Source of the DNA: Corynebacterium renale
GTDB lineage: Bacteria > Actinomycetota > Actinomycetes > Mycobacteriales > Mycobacteriaceae
Direction: 5' to 3'
Assembly: GCF_002563965.1 (NCBI RefSeq)
Contig: NZ_PDJF01000001.1
Span: 806,001 to 870,000 of the forward strand
DNA: 64,000 nucleotides
Each line of letters opens with the position of its first letter. Within the stretch, counting starts at the first letter, position 1. The notes under the pieces were generated by a model. That model did no database searches. It saw only the letters and a program-made list of their open reading frames with translations, and was not told where the DNA came from. Shown in pieces: positions 1 through 7,762 of the stretch. The position numbers and the translations under genes are program-made.

Positions 1-888
1 GGTGGGCCCGGCCAGGAACACCTGTCCGCGAACGTGGTGTGGGACATTCGCCTGCCGCGTATTCTGCTCGGTTTCCTCGTCGGCGCGTGCCTGGGCATCG
101 CCGGCACGATTATGCAGGCGGTATTTGCGAACCCGCTCGCTGAACCGTCGGTGATCGGCGTGACCTCGGGCGCGGGCGTGGGCGCCGCGGCGGCGATCGT
201 GTTCCAGATTTCCTGGCTGGGTACCTTCACGGTTCCGGTCTTCGCCTTCGCGGCCGCGCTCCTGGTCGCGGGCGTGATCTACCAGTTGTCGCGCAGCGGC
301 GGGCGGGTGGCCGTAATTAACCTGATCCTGACCGGCATCGCCGTGAATGCGGTGTGCGGCGCGATCATTTCGTTCACCGTCTACCTGGCGCCGACGACCT
401 CCCGCGAGCAGATCATTTTTTGGCAGATGGGTTCGCTCAATGGCGCGCAGTGGAAACACGTGTGGGTGGTTGTGCCGATCACGATTATCGGCATGCTCAT
501 CGCCCTGCGCCTCGGTGGCGCGCTCGACGTGCTGGCGTTGGGGGAGCGCGCGGCGGGCCACACGGGCATCGACGTCGCCCGCCTGCGCGTCATCGCGATC
601 ATCGTGGCCGCCTTCCTGACCGCCGGTGCCGTCGCCTTCGCGGGCCTCATCGGGTTCGTGGGCCTGATCGTGCCGCACGTGTTGCGTACTGTCATCGGCC
701 CGGAGAATTCGCTGCTCATCCCGCTGTCGGCCCTGGCGGGCGCGATCCTGATCGGGCTTTCCGACATCGCCGCGCGCACGCTTATCCCCTTCGCGGACCT
801 GCCGATCGGCGTGTTCACAGCGCTCGTCGGCGGCCCCACCTTCTTCGTGTTGCTGCGCCGTATGATGCGAAAGGGGCTGCACCGATGA
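1..888 (+). CDS. hmuU: Heme ABC transporter permease HmuU (5' end cut by window)
   Basis: FecCD-family inner-membrane permease of a heme/siderophore importer. The reading frame is already open at base 1, so the N-terminus lies outside the window; the GTG at 34 is internal (VVWDIRLPRILLGFLVGA matches the conserved FecCD N-terminal region). Several hydrophobic helices follow, with the family's coupling region GERAAGHTGID and the late GFVGLIVPH motif. The stop overlaps the ATG of the next gene (ATGA), which shows translational coupling with the ATPase. The heme rather than siderophore assignment comes from the neighbours: HtaA-domain genes and heme oxygenase follow directly. The substrate-binding lipoprotein (HmuT) would be expected upstream, outside the window. 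Confidence 0.85.
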   Translation, partial: GGPGQEHLSANVVWDIRLPRILLGFLVGACLGIAGTIMQAVFANPLAEPSVIGVTSGAGVGAAAAIVFQISWLGTFTVPVFAFAAALLVAGVIYQLSRSGGRVAVINLILTGIAVNAVCGAIISFTVYLAPTTSREQIIFWQMGSLNGAQWKHVWVVVPITIIGMLIALRLGGALDVLALGERAAGHTGIDVARLRVIAIIVAAFLTAGAVAFAGLIGFVGLIVPHVLRTVIGPENSLLIPLSALAGAILIGLSDIAARTLIPFADLPIGVFTALVGGPTFFVLLRRMMRKGLHR

Positions 889-1751
889 CTCACATGCTTC
901 ACGACGTCCCCTCCGGCGGGGGCGTCGTAGTCCACGACGTCACCATAAACATCGGGGATAAGACCCTGCTGGAAAACGTCAATTTTGTGGCACAGCCTGG
1001 TGTTGTGACAGGGCTCATCGGGCCCAACGGCGCTGGTAAGTCCACACTGCTCGCAGCCATTGCCGGTGATCTTCCGGTGGCCCGTGGCAGCATCACGGTG
1101 GCTGGGCACAACCCCAGTACCTCCACCCCGCGTGCCCTTTCGCAGGCGCGCGCGGTCATGCTCCAAGACGTGGGCGTGTCCTTCCAATTCTTCGTCCGCG
1201 ACATCGTGGCGATGGGCCGCCGGCCCTGGAAGGGAACTCCTGCTGAGGCGCACGACCCGCAGATCATCGACGCAGCGCTCGCAGCCGTCGACTGCCTGCA
1301 CCTCGAGGCACGTGACATCGTCACGCTGTCCGGCGGCGAACGCGCCCGCGTGGCGCTAGCCCGCGTGCTTGCACAAAACACTCCCGTTGTTCTTCTCGAC
1401 GAACCCACCGCGGCCCTCGACATCAAACACCAGGAACGCGTGCTCAGCCTGGTGCGCACCCTCGCGCACGAAGCTGGCGTCACCGTGATCGTGGTTGTTC
1501 ACGACCTGGGGGCGGCGGCCGCGTACTGCGACAACATCGTCTGCCTCGCAGACCGCACCGTCGCAGCAGCGGGGACCGTCGAAGAAGTTTTCACCGACCA
1601 GACATTGACGGACATCTACGGGTGGCCGATCCATGTTGGTCGCGCGGACGGCGCTGTGACCGTCCATCCAACGAGGCGCCACGTCGACGAGTCGGCGTAT
1701 GCGCTTCTACGTACGCTTCATCACAACTTTCTAGGAGAACATCATGCGTAA
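885..1751 (+). CDS. hmuV: Heme ABC transporter ATP-binding protein HmuV
   Basis: Cytoplasmic ATPase, 288 residues, that drives HmuU. Walker A GPNGAGKST (about residue 46), ABC signature LSGGERARVALAR and Walker B VVLLDEP are all visible, followed by the H-loop VVHDL. The ATG at 885 overlaps the hmuU stop. Its own stop (1749-1751) lies inside the next gene, so hmuU, hmuV and the first HtaA gene form one tightly packed operon. Length and motifs are normal for FecE/HmuV proteins. Heme as substrate is inferred from context. Confidence 0.87.
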   Translation: MTHMLHDVPSGGGVVVHDVTINIGDKTLLENVNFVAQPGVVTGLIGPNGAGKSTLLAAIAGDLPVARGSITVAGHNPSTSTPRALSQARAVMLQDVGVSFQFFVRDIVAMGRRPWKGTPAEAHDPQIIDAALAAVDCLHLEARDIVTLSGGERARVALARVLAQNTPVVLLDEPTAALDIKHQERVLSLVRTLAHEAGVTVIVVVHDLGAAAAYCDNIVCLADRTVAAAGTVEEVFTDQTLTDIYGWPIHVGRADGAVTVHPTRRHVDESAYALLRTLHHNFLGEHHA

Positions 1752-2778
1752 GTACGCAATCCCCACGACATTCGCTGTGGCAGCAGCCACCCTCGTTGTT
1801 CCTTTCGCACAACCTGCATTTTCGGATGAGGCCGCTAAGCCGGCTGAAAAGTGCTCCATCACCGTTGAGTCCGGAACTCTGGACTGGGGCGTGAAGCAGT
1901 CATTCCGCCGCTACATTTCCGGCGGTATTGCTAATGGACAGTGGACTACAACCGGTGCGGTCACCGAACACGGTGAAAATAAAAAAGGTAAAGATTTCTT
2001 CTTCCAATTCCAAGTAGACCCAGCAAAGTCAACCATCACTTTCGACGAATCGGGCAATGTTACAGCCGCTGACATTCGTACCCAAGACGCTGCGGTTGAT
2101 TTCGAAGGTCACAAGGGCGCATTGGCTAGCCACATTGGTTCGCCCTACCTGACGACCACCGGCACCGACGCGAAGATTGGCATCAATTACCGTGGCTACT
2201 ACGTTAAGGGCAAAGGAATGGCAGAGTACAAGCCAGAAGACCGGATTCCTGAGAATCTGCTTGAAGGCTCTGATCACATGGCTGGTGGTATTGCAGCCGC
2301 AACAGTGGACGGTGATCACGTCACCCTCAAAGCCAGCGGTGTGAAGTACCAGCCCAAGCCAGGCACTGATCCCTGGAAGGGCATCATTGAGGGCGTCGAC
2401 GTCGTCTTCCTGGGCATGTACGATGCGACGGCAGAAATGGATGACGTCAACGTCACCCTGAAGACTAAGAAGACTTGCGTTCCAGTTGAGTCGGAGAAGC
2501 CTACGAAGCCGACGGAGGCCGAGAAGCCGACCGAGACTGCCAAGCCTTCGGAAACCGCGAAGCCAACCGAGACCCCGAAGCTCACGGAAACCCCGAAGCC
2601 AACTACGGAACCTGCGCCTAAGTCTTCCGATAGCGTCGGGTTCAAGGTCGTAGCGGGCATCTTGGGTTCCCTAGGTCTACTGGGCCTGCTGGGGGCAATC
2701 GCACACGTTCTGAACCAAAACGGAATTGCACAGGGTCTGGTCAATCAGATTCGTCAGTTCCTGGGTGGGCGTTTCTAA
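1744..2778 (+). CDS. Secreted, membrane-anchored HtaA-domain heme-binding protein (paralogue 1)
   Basis: 344 residues. Order: signal peptide (about 1-28), one HtaA domain (about 38-245), a Pro/Thr/Glu/Lys linker (EKPTETAKPSETAKPTE type repeats, about 250-295), a C-terminal hydrophobic helix (about 298-320) and a short tail. HtaA proteins of C. diphtheriae bind heme and hemoglobin at the cell surface; there Tyr and His ligands sit in the positions seen here as SFRRYISG and FEGHKGAL. One Cys lies at each edge of the domain (KCSITVES and KKTCVPVE), which could form a disulfide. It overlaps hmuV by 8 bases and has an AGGAGAA ribosome site. The position after hmuV is that of htaB in C. diphtheriae, but orthology is not proven. 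Confidence 0.85.
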   Translation: MRKYAIPTTFAVAAATLVVPFAQPAFSDEAAKPAEKCSITVESGTLDWGVKQSFRRYISGGIANGQWTTTGAVTEHGENKKGKDFFFQFQVDPAKSTITFDESGNVTAADIRTQDAAVDFEGHKGALASHIGSPYLTTTGTDAKIGINYRGYYVKGKGMAEYKPEDRIPENLLEGSDHMAGGIAAATVDGDHVTLKASGVKYQPKPGTDPWKGIIEGVDVVFLGMYDATAEMDDVNVTLKTKKTCVPVESEKPTKPTEAEKPTETAKPSETAKPTETPKLTETPKPTTEPAPKSSDSVGFKVVAGILGSLGLLGLLGAIAHVLNQNGIAQGLVNQIRQFLGGRF

Positions 2779-2815
2779 GACTCGTCGATAAGCACTAAAG
2801 CTCTAGGAGAGATCA

Positions 2816-3778
2816 ATGAAAAAGTGTGCGCTCATGAGTGCCTGCGCCGTAGCAGCTGCAACCCTTACCGTCCCCTTTGCTGCGACAGCCACAGCGCAGA
2901 CCTGCACGTACACCGTGGAATCCGGGACCTTGGACTGGGGCGTTAAGCAGTCCTTCCGTAACTACATTGCCGGGCCGATTGCCAATGGCAAGTGGGATAC
3001 TACTGGCAACGTGACCCAGCACGGCGTCAATAAAAAGGGTTCTGATTTTTACTTCCAGTTCCAGGTAAATCCGAGTGCCTCGAAACTGGTGCTCGACGGA
3101 ACAGGAAATATCCAGTCCGCTGATATTCGGACCAGCGCTGGCGCGGTGGATTTCATGGGTCACCACGGAGCTTTAGCGACGTATATCGGCTCGCCCTATC
3201 TCACGTCCGCAGGCAACTCAAGCCAGGTGGGTATCAGTTACGAGGGCTACTACGTCCCAGGCAAGGGCATGACCGAGTACACCCCGGATGACCGGAAGCC
3301 AGAAAACTTGCGGTCTGGTCAAGGCTACATTGCCAAGGGTGGGACGACAGTGTCTGTCAGTGGCGATACCGTCACGCTGAAGACTACCGGTGTGGAATAC
3401 GTCCAGCAGTCTGGCACGGATTCTATGAACGGCATCGTTCAAGGCGCAGACATCGCGTTTCTGGGGATGTACGCAACTGGGGCGGAAATGGATGATCTCA
3501 CCATCACACTAAAGACAAAGAGTGACTGCGGGTCGATGCCGAACGCGCCAGGCGATTCGGGACAAGCCGGTAAGCCTGGCGCCCCCGGTGGTGGCGGTGA
3601 CACCGGTAAGCCCGACCAATCCAGCCAGACTGACGGTTCCAGCGCAATGGCTACGGGTTGGAACTGGGTGCTCGGCATCGGCAGTTTACTCGGGATGGCT
3701 GGCGTGCTTGGGGTGATTGCTCGAGCCTCTGGCCTGGTCGATGGCCTACAGTCGATGTTTAAGAACCTGCGCCGTTAA
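2816..3778 (+). CDS. Secreted, membrane-anchored HtaA-domain heme-binding protein (paralogue 2)
   Basis: 320 residues, clearly paralogous to the preceding gene: signal peptide ending near ATATAQT, HtaA domain starting CTYTVESGTLDWGVKQ, the putative heme-ligand positions SFRNYIAG and FMGHHGAL, and the same flanking Cys pair (QTCTYT and KSDCGS). The linker is different: a Gly/Pro/Lys collagen-like stretch (GKPGAPGGGGDTGKP) instead of PTE repeats. A C-terminal helix anchors it in the membrane. It lies 37 bases after paralogue 1, in a gap that carries one copy of the GTCGATAAGC motif, with AGGAGAG before the ATG. It probably belongs to the same operon and passes heme toward HmuTUV (inference). 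Confidence 0.84.
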   Translation: MKKCALMSACAVAAATLTVPFAATATAQTCTYTVESGTLDWGVKQSFRNYIAGPIANGKWDTTGNVTQHGVNKKGSDFYFQFQVNPSASKLVLDGTGNIQSADIRTSAGAVDFMGHHGALATYIGSPYLTSAGNSSQVGISYEGYYVPGKGMTEYTPDDRKPENLRSGQGYIAKGGTTVSVSGDTVTLKTTGVEYVQQSGTDSMNGIVQGADIAFLGMYATGAEMDDLTITLKTKSDCGSMPNAPGDSGQAGKPGAPGGGGDTGKPDQSSQTDGSSAMATGWNWVLGIGSLLGMAGVLGVIARASGLVDGLQSMFKNLRR

Positions 3779-3835
3779 TCAAAGGTATAGGGTAGGTAAA
3801 CCTTTCGGTTGAACTTTCCTCAAGGGTATTGCGAA

Positions 3836-3854
3836 TAAGGTTAGCCTCGCCTAC
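3836..3854 (+). promoter_or_regulatory. DtxR-like iron box 1 upstream of hmuO
   Basis: TAAGGTTAGCCTCGCCTAC matches 15 of 19 positions of the corynebacterial DtxR consensus TTAGGTTAGCCTAACCTAA. It ends just before a good -10 hexamer TATTAT (3857-3862), so a bound iron-loaded repressor would block hmuO transcription. A weaker match (12 of 19) lies at 3787-3805. Confidence 0.7.
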
Positions 3855-3866
3855 GGTATTATTTAC

Positions 3867-3885
3867 CCAGGCAAGGCTAACCTTT
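3867..3885 (-). promoter_or_regulatory. DtxR-like iron box 2 upstream of hmuO
   Basis: On the minus strand AAAGGTTAGCCTTGCCTGG matches 13 of 19 DtxR consensus positions, including the GGTTAGCCT half. It lies just after the TATTAT -10 element, so the two boxes flank the predicted transcription start of hmuO. Confidence 0.6.
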
Positions 3886-3914
3886 ATGCTTTGCCGCGTC
3901 TGAAAGGAGACACC

Positions 3915-4583
3915 GTGTCCGCGCCTATCGTCGAACGGCCCACGACGCCTCTGTCGCAGCTCCTGCGCGAAGGCACCATGGCCGCCCACCAAGATGCTGA
4001 GGAATCCGACTTCATGGCTCAGCTTCTCGACGGCCACCTGAACACCCGTGCAGCCCATCTCCTGACCGGTCAGCTCGGGTTTGTGTACGAGGCCCTCGAA
4101 GACGCGATGCGTGCCGTCGCAGACAGTCCGGCGGTTGCCACGATTTACGACCCCAACCTGGAACGCGTCCCAGCCCTGCGCTCCGACCTAGAAAACATGC
4201 TCGGCGCGGAGTGGGAAAGCCACGTAACAATGTTGCCCGCCACGGCGCGTTACGTCGCCCGCCTGCGCGGACTCGCGGAACAGGGTGACGCCTTGCGCCT
4301 CATCGCGCACCACTACGTGCGGTACCTGGGTGACATTTCTGGTGGCCAAGTGATTCGTAAGCGCCTCCACGGCCTGTACGGCATCAGCATGGACCACCTC
4401 CTGTTCTACGACTTCGCGGCCATCGGCAAAATCCCGCCGTACCGCACCAACTACCGCAAGAGCCTGGACGCTCTTCCCTTGGATCACGCTTCGCAGCAGG
4501 TGCTCGTGGAGGAAGCGAAGAAGGCCTTTGCTTTCAACTCTGCGGTATTTGCGGAGTTGCAAGCGTCGATAAGCACTAAATAA
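3915..4583 (+). CDS. hmuO: Heme oxygenase HmuO
   Basis: 222 residues, the usual length for HmuO (about 215). It cleaves heme to biliverdin, CO and iron in the cytoplasm. Proximal His region EGTMAAHQDAEESDFM (axial His near residue 25) and the distal-helix signature YLGDISGGQVIRKRL are intact. GTG 3915 is chosen because AAAGGAGA (3903-3910) lies just upstream; an upstream TTG at 3891 has no such site. Two DtxR-like boxes flank its -10, so iron repression is expected. In C. diphtheriae and C. glutamicum hmuO is also heme-activated through ChrSA/HrrSA, and an HrrSA-like system lies at 43-45 kb here. The last codons contain a GTCGATAAGC motif. Confidence 0.93.
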   Translation: MSAPIVERPTTPLSQLLREGTMAAHQDAEESDFMAQLLDGHLNTRAAHLLTGQLGFVYEALEDAMRAVADSPAVATIYDPNLERVPALRSDLENMLGAEWESHVTMLPATARYVARLRGLAEQGDALRLIAHHYVRYLGDISGGQVIRKRLHGLYGISMDHLLFYDFAAIGKIPPYRTNYRKSLDALPLDHASQQVLVEEAKKAFAFNSAVFAELQASISTK

Positions 4584-4598
4584 GAGAAGGACATTTTC

Positions 4599-5405
4599 AT
4601 GAACCGTTTACTCGTCACCGCGCTCGTCCCGGCACTCGCTTTCGGCGCCGTCGCTCCCGCAGGTGCCACCGAGGCGGGCCCCTACGTCACCGGCGAATTC
4701 TCCTGGTTGATCAAGCAATCCTTCATCAAGCATCTGAAGAGTCCCATCGCAGGCGGCACTTTCCGCGGCCAGGGCGGTGCGGCCGTCAAGGACGGCACGC
4801 TCGTCTTTCCGGTGAACTCCGCCGAATCGCATATCGACGCCTCCGGCAACGGAACCATCAACCTCGACGGTTCCGCGCACCTCACCGCCTATAAAGGCTT
4901 CGCACGCGGCGGCGGATACGGGCTCGACCTCACGTACTCCGACCTGAAAATCCAGGTCCAGGGCACGTCTGCGACCCTCATCGGCGACTACACGATGGCC
5001 GGCGCTTCCGCCTCGGACACGAGCAAGGAACTCAGTGGTACCGGCGACGACGTCACCATCCTCACCTTCGACCTCGCGAAACCGATCACGCCAGGCCAGG
5101 AATTCACGTCCGTGGACTCCGTCACCACGGCCGGCCCCGGTCTGGAAAGCTCGCTGCTGCGCTACAAGAACGGCACAGTCGTCGAAGGCAGTAAGGCAGG
5201 CCTGTCGCTGAAGTTCACCGACACGAAGCCTGACCAGGACCACTCCACCACGCCGGACAGCATCGAAGATCACTTTGGCTCCAGCAAGGGTGGCTTGATT
5301 GCCAGCATCATCGCGATTATCGCAGCCGTCCTCGGTGGCGGCGCGTTCGCGCTGTCGCACGTTAATATCCCCGCGCTTCTCGCGCAGGCAGGTATCCGCA
5401 TCTAG
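4599..5405 (+). CDS. Secreted HtaA-like protein with diverged heme ligands (paralogue 3)
   Basis: 268 residues: signal peptide (about 1-24, ending PAGA-TEA), a diverged HtaA-type domain (GEFSWLIKQSFIKHLK to about residue 170), a Ser/Asp-rich linker, and a C-terminal hydrophobic helix followed by SHVNIPALLAQAGIRI. It has no cysteines. The Tyr position of canonical HtaA domains is His here (SFIKHLKS) and the GHxGAL segment reads HLTAYKGF. It follows hmuO by 15 bases with AGAAGGA before the ATG, so it is probably cotranscribed with heme oxygenase. A heme-related role is inferred from domain and location; actual heme binding is uncertain. Confidence 0.75.
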   Translation: MNRLLVTALVPALAFGAVAPAGATEAGPYVTGEFSWLIKQSFIKHLKSPIAGGTFRGQGGAAVKDGTLVFPVNSAESHIDASGNGTINLDGSAHLTAYKGFARGGGYGLDLTYSDLKIQVQGTSATLIGDYTMAGASASDTSKELSGTGDDVTILTFDLAKPITPGQEFTSVDSVTTAGPGLESSLLRYKNGTVVEGSKAGLSLKFTDTKPDQDHSTTPDSIEDHFGSSKGGLIASIIAIIAAVLGGGAFALSHVNIPALLAQAGIRI

Positions 5406-5417
5406 GAATACCGCCAC

Positions 5418-5465
5418 GTGGCCCGTTCACCCTCCAGCGCTCGGAGGGTGGCGGGCCACTTTTCG
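5418..5465 (+). terminator. Rho-independent terminator after hmuO operon
   Basis: Long GC-rich hairpin: GTGGCCCG (5418-5425) pairs with CGGGCCAC (5452-5459), with an inner ACCCTCC/GGAGGGT stem, followed by TTTTCG. Confidence 0.85.
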
Positions 5466-5516
5466 TTAGACTCGGTTGAGGCGTTGGTAAGAATAAAATA
5501 AGAAAGGAAAATTTCT

Positions 5517-6248
5517 ATGCTTCGTACCTCAACCGCAGCGCTCGTCGCTACGCTGGCTGTCAGCGGACTTGTTGCCCCGACGGCCACCGCGCAGACCCCC
5601 AACACCGTCACCTGGAATGTGAAGGAAAGCTTCCTGCACAGCATGACCCATAAGTCGGCCACGGACGGCGCTATCTACACGGGCCCCAACTTCTTGCTGC
5701 CCATCGACCTGCGCGACAGCTACATCGACGACGCCGGCAACGGCCGCATCGACCTCGACGGCGAAATCGAACTCAAGACAGGCCAAACCATCTTCGGCTG
5801 GGACACCGAACTGGAGTACAGCGACCTGCACATTCGCGTCAACGGTACCTCCGCGCAGCTCATCGGCGACTACGAGTTCAACAGAATCCAGGGCGACAAC
5901 CGCGTCCTCCTCACCTTCGACCTGGACAAGCCAATCAAACGCGGCGAAGCGTTCAGCTTCACCAACGTGAAAACCACCGCCACCGCCGACTTCGCCCGCT
6001 CCCTCAACGGCGCAGTCCAGGCTGGTCAAACTCTCGACGACGGCCTCATCAGCCTCAACGGCACCATCAACCGTGCGCCCGGGCTTGGCGACGGCAGCTC
6101 TGAGCTCGAAGACGGCAGCTCCGAGATGAAAACCGTCGGCATCATCGACGCAATCGTTGCCGTGATCGCCGCCATCGGCGCGGGCGGATTCGCGCTCTCG
6201 CAGCTGAACATCCCAGCTCTGCTGGCGCAGTTCGGCATCCACATTTAA
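5517..6248 (+). CDS. Secreted HtaA-like protein lacking canonical heme ligands (paralogue 4)
   Basis: 243 residues: signal peptide (about 1-26, ending ATA-QTP), a short HtaA-like domain (VTWNVKESFLHSM onward), an Asp/Glu/Ser linker and a C-terminal helix ending FALSQLNIPALLAQFGIHI. That end is nearly the same as in the preceding gene, so these two are sister paralogues. Neither the Tyr (SFLHSMTH) nor the GHxGAL motif (replaced by TGQTIFGWDT) is kept, and there are no cysteines. It has its own ribosome site (AGAAAGGAAA) and is bounded by terminators on both sides, so it is likely a separate unit. It may be a structural or auxiliary member of the heme system, or may bind something else. Confidence 0.68.
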   Translation: MLRTSTAALVATLAVSGLVAPTATAQTPNTVTWNVKESFLHSMTHKSATDGAIYTGPNFLLPIDLRDSYIDDAGNGRIDLDGEIELKTGQTIFGWDTELEYSDLHIRVNGTSAQLIGDYEFNRIQGDNRVLLTFDLDKPIKRGEAFSFTNVKTTATADFARSLNGAVQAGQTLDDGLISLNGTINRAPGLGDGSSELEDGSSEMKTVGIIDAIVAVIAAIGAGGFALSQLNIPALLAQFGIHI

Positions 6249-6251
6249 CGC

Positions 6252-7214
6252 CTACCAGGCACGCGGCCCGTTCGCCCTCCACCGCTGCGAGGGTAACGGG
6301 CCAAACTTCTTTAACGCCTTCTGATAGAAACTGACGGTCGCCCGGATGGCGCTGCCGTCGTCGAGATGCTTTTGTTCAATGTGACGTTGGGTAAGGCCGG
6401 CGTTATCCAACCGGCGGTGGCGTAAAGCCTCGCGGGTCATCGTCCCCTCCGGCGTGGAATCGTATACGCCCAGGTGTTTGCCGGCGCCGTGGAACTCCAC
6501 CGAAAAGCTCGCCTCCGGCCACAAGAAATCAGGGCGCCCGGCGAACGTGCCGTCGGGCCCGAACACGTCCGCCTGCTGGTACGGCGGCGGAGCCCCCGCC
6601 TCCCACAGGGCAGTGAGGAAAAACGATTCCGGAGGGCTTTCCGAAAGCCCTTTGGCCAGTTCGGCGGCAGTGCGCGCGTTTTGAATGCCTTTGCTGTTGT
6701 GGAGTGTCACCAGTTCTGCGGGCACATCGTCGGCTTGGTGTGCCCGAATAGCCACGTCTAACGCCGCCACGCCTTCTGCCAACGAGTGAAACCGCGCCAA
6801 GTCGAGCGCCGTTCGCCCGGGTGTGGTCACCCGCACGGTGCCGAATTTCGTGTTCGTTTCGATCACGCCAGTCGTGGGGAGCGGGCGGTGGCGGATAATT
6901 GGTATTGGGCTGGGACCCGGGCCCGCCACATATAGTTCCGGTTGCGGTATTGCTCGATACTTTAACGACGGTAATCGTAGCGCGTATGCAGCGCTCCTAC
7001 CAGCAATTACCGCGGAGGTAGTCTGTGAAATCCCCACGAGCTGCGCGAGCGCGAAGTCGTACAGATCCAGAGGCCGAGTGGAATACGCACCTGCCCAAAC
7101 CTTGATTAAGGCACCTTTCTGGGCCAAGCGGTACGCGACCTGGCGCTGGGCTGATGAAAGCTGACGCAAAATCACGATGTCAGAGTCCCCGAAGTATTTT
7201 CCCCCTATATCCAT
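6252..7214 (-). CDS. AbiEi-type winged-helix protein with C-terminal DUF559/PD-(D/E)XK-like domain
   Basis: 320 residues. N-terminus (DSDIVILRQLSSAQRQVAYRLAQKGALIKVWAGAYS) resembles the AbiEi_4 winged helix; the middle has the AbiEi-like TPGRTALDLAR. The C-terminal part has the nuclease-fold pattern GRPDFLWPEASFSVEFHGAGKH, as in the DUF559/Vsr-like domains often fused to this helix in Actinobacteria. No partner toxin is adjacent. The ATG is 6 nt after a TAAACT box (7226-7221), which suggests a leaderless mRNA. Its last 17 codons overlap the terminator hairpin of the convergent HtaA-like gene. Function unknown; possibly defence-related. Confidence 0.6.
   Translation of the reverse strand: MDIGGKYFGDSDIVILRQLSSAQRQVAYRLAQKGALIKVWAGAYSTRPLDLYDFALAQLVGISQTTSAVIAGRSAAYALRLPSLKYRAIPQPELYVAGPGPSPIPIIRHRPLPTTGVIETNTKFGTVRVTTPGRTALDLARFHSLAEGVAALDVAIRAHQADDVPAELVTLHNSKGIQNARTAAELAKGLSESPPESFFLTALWEAGAPPPYQQADVFGPDGTFAGRPDFLWPEASFSVEFHGAGKHLGVYDSTPEGTMTREALRHRRLDNAGLTQRHIEQKHLDDGSAIRATVSFYQKALKKFGPLPSQRWRANGPRAW
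6265..6312 (+). terminator. Terminator after HtaA paralogue 4, inside 3' end of convergent gene
   Basis: GGCCCGTT (6265-6272) pairs with AACGGGCC (6295-6302), with an inner CCCTC/GAGGG stem, then AAACTTCTTT. The hairpin lies within the coding end of the gene read on the other strand. Confidence 0.65.
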
Positions 7215-7253
7215 GCCACTAGTTTAGGTTGAGCTGTGGGCCCGCGGGGCGCG

Positions 7254-7344
7254 GTGATATGAAAAAGACATTTTGCTAAGTCGAGTCCCGAATCTGCCCA
7301 GGTCAGTTTTCCGCCGGGAGGCCAGAATGTCTTTTTCGTATCAC
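7254..7344. repeat. 91-bp inverted-repeat element, copy 1
   Basis: Arms GTGATATGAAAAAGACATT (7254-7272) and AATGTCTTTTTCGTATCAC (7326-7344) are complementary at 18 of 19 positions, around a 53-base core containing CCCAGGTCAGTTTT. Similarity to copy 2 extends a few bases outside (GGGGCGCG before, GGAGGG after). Too small to code; may form a stable RNA hairpin or be a miniature mobile element. Confidence 0.85.
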
Positions 7345-7520
7345 GGAGGGCTATTCCTTGGTTCGTTTTCGGTGGCCCCGGTGTGGAATATGAGCCTGGA
7401 GAGCGCGAACGGGCGCGCTACGCGCGCACTGACTGTCCCTTCCGGTCGTTGACGGGTAGGTGACTGAACTAATTAATGGATATCCATGTACTGACCGTGC
7501 CGGGTTGTTTTCGGGGCGCG

Positions 7521-7611
7521 GTGATATGAAAAAGACATTTTGCTGAATCGCGCGCCGAATATTCCCAGGTCAGTTTTTGGCTGGAAGGCCATAATGTCTT
7601 TTTCGTATCAC
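7521..7611. repeat. 91-bp inverted-repeat element, copy 2
   Basis: Same 19-base arms (7521-7539 and 7593-7611), same total length and orientation as copy 1, 267 bases further on. The core is conserved with scattered substitutions (CCCAGGTCAGTTTTTGG), so the copies are diverged direct repeats of one palindromic unit. Confidence 0.85.
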
Positions 7612-7762
7612 GGAGGGTAATTACAGGCTATTTTTCAGCGTGGTAACGCGCCAAGCCACGCCCGCGTCAAGCCAATGCCCACGCCCCACCACGCTGTTTC
7701 GGTCCGGCGTCTGTAGGCGCTAAAATCTTGTAGTTACATCCGTTCTATCGAAAGGGTGCGTT

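Larger units (their letters stand above)
7215..7762. other. Gene-free spacer with two repeat copies
   Basis: About 550 bases with no convincing ORF. It holds the minus-strand leaderless promoter of the AbiEi-like gene at its left end, two copies of a 91-bp inverted-repeat element (7254-7344, 7521-7611), and a 176-base segment between them in which nothing was recognised. The right end carries TAAAAT and AAAGGG sequences that probably serve the UPF0371 gene. Confidence 0.7.
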
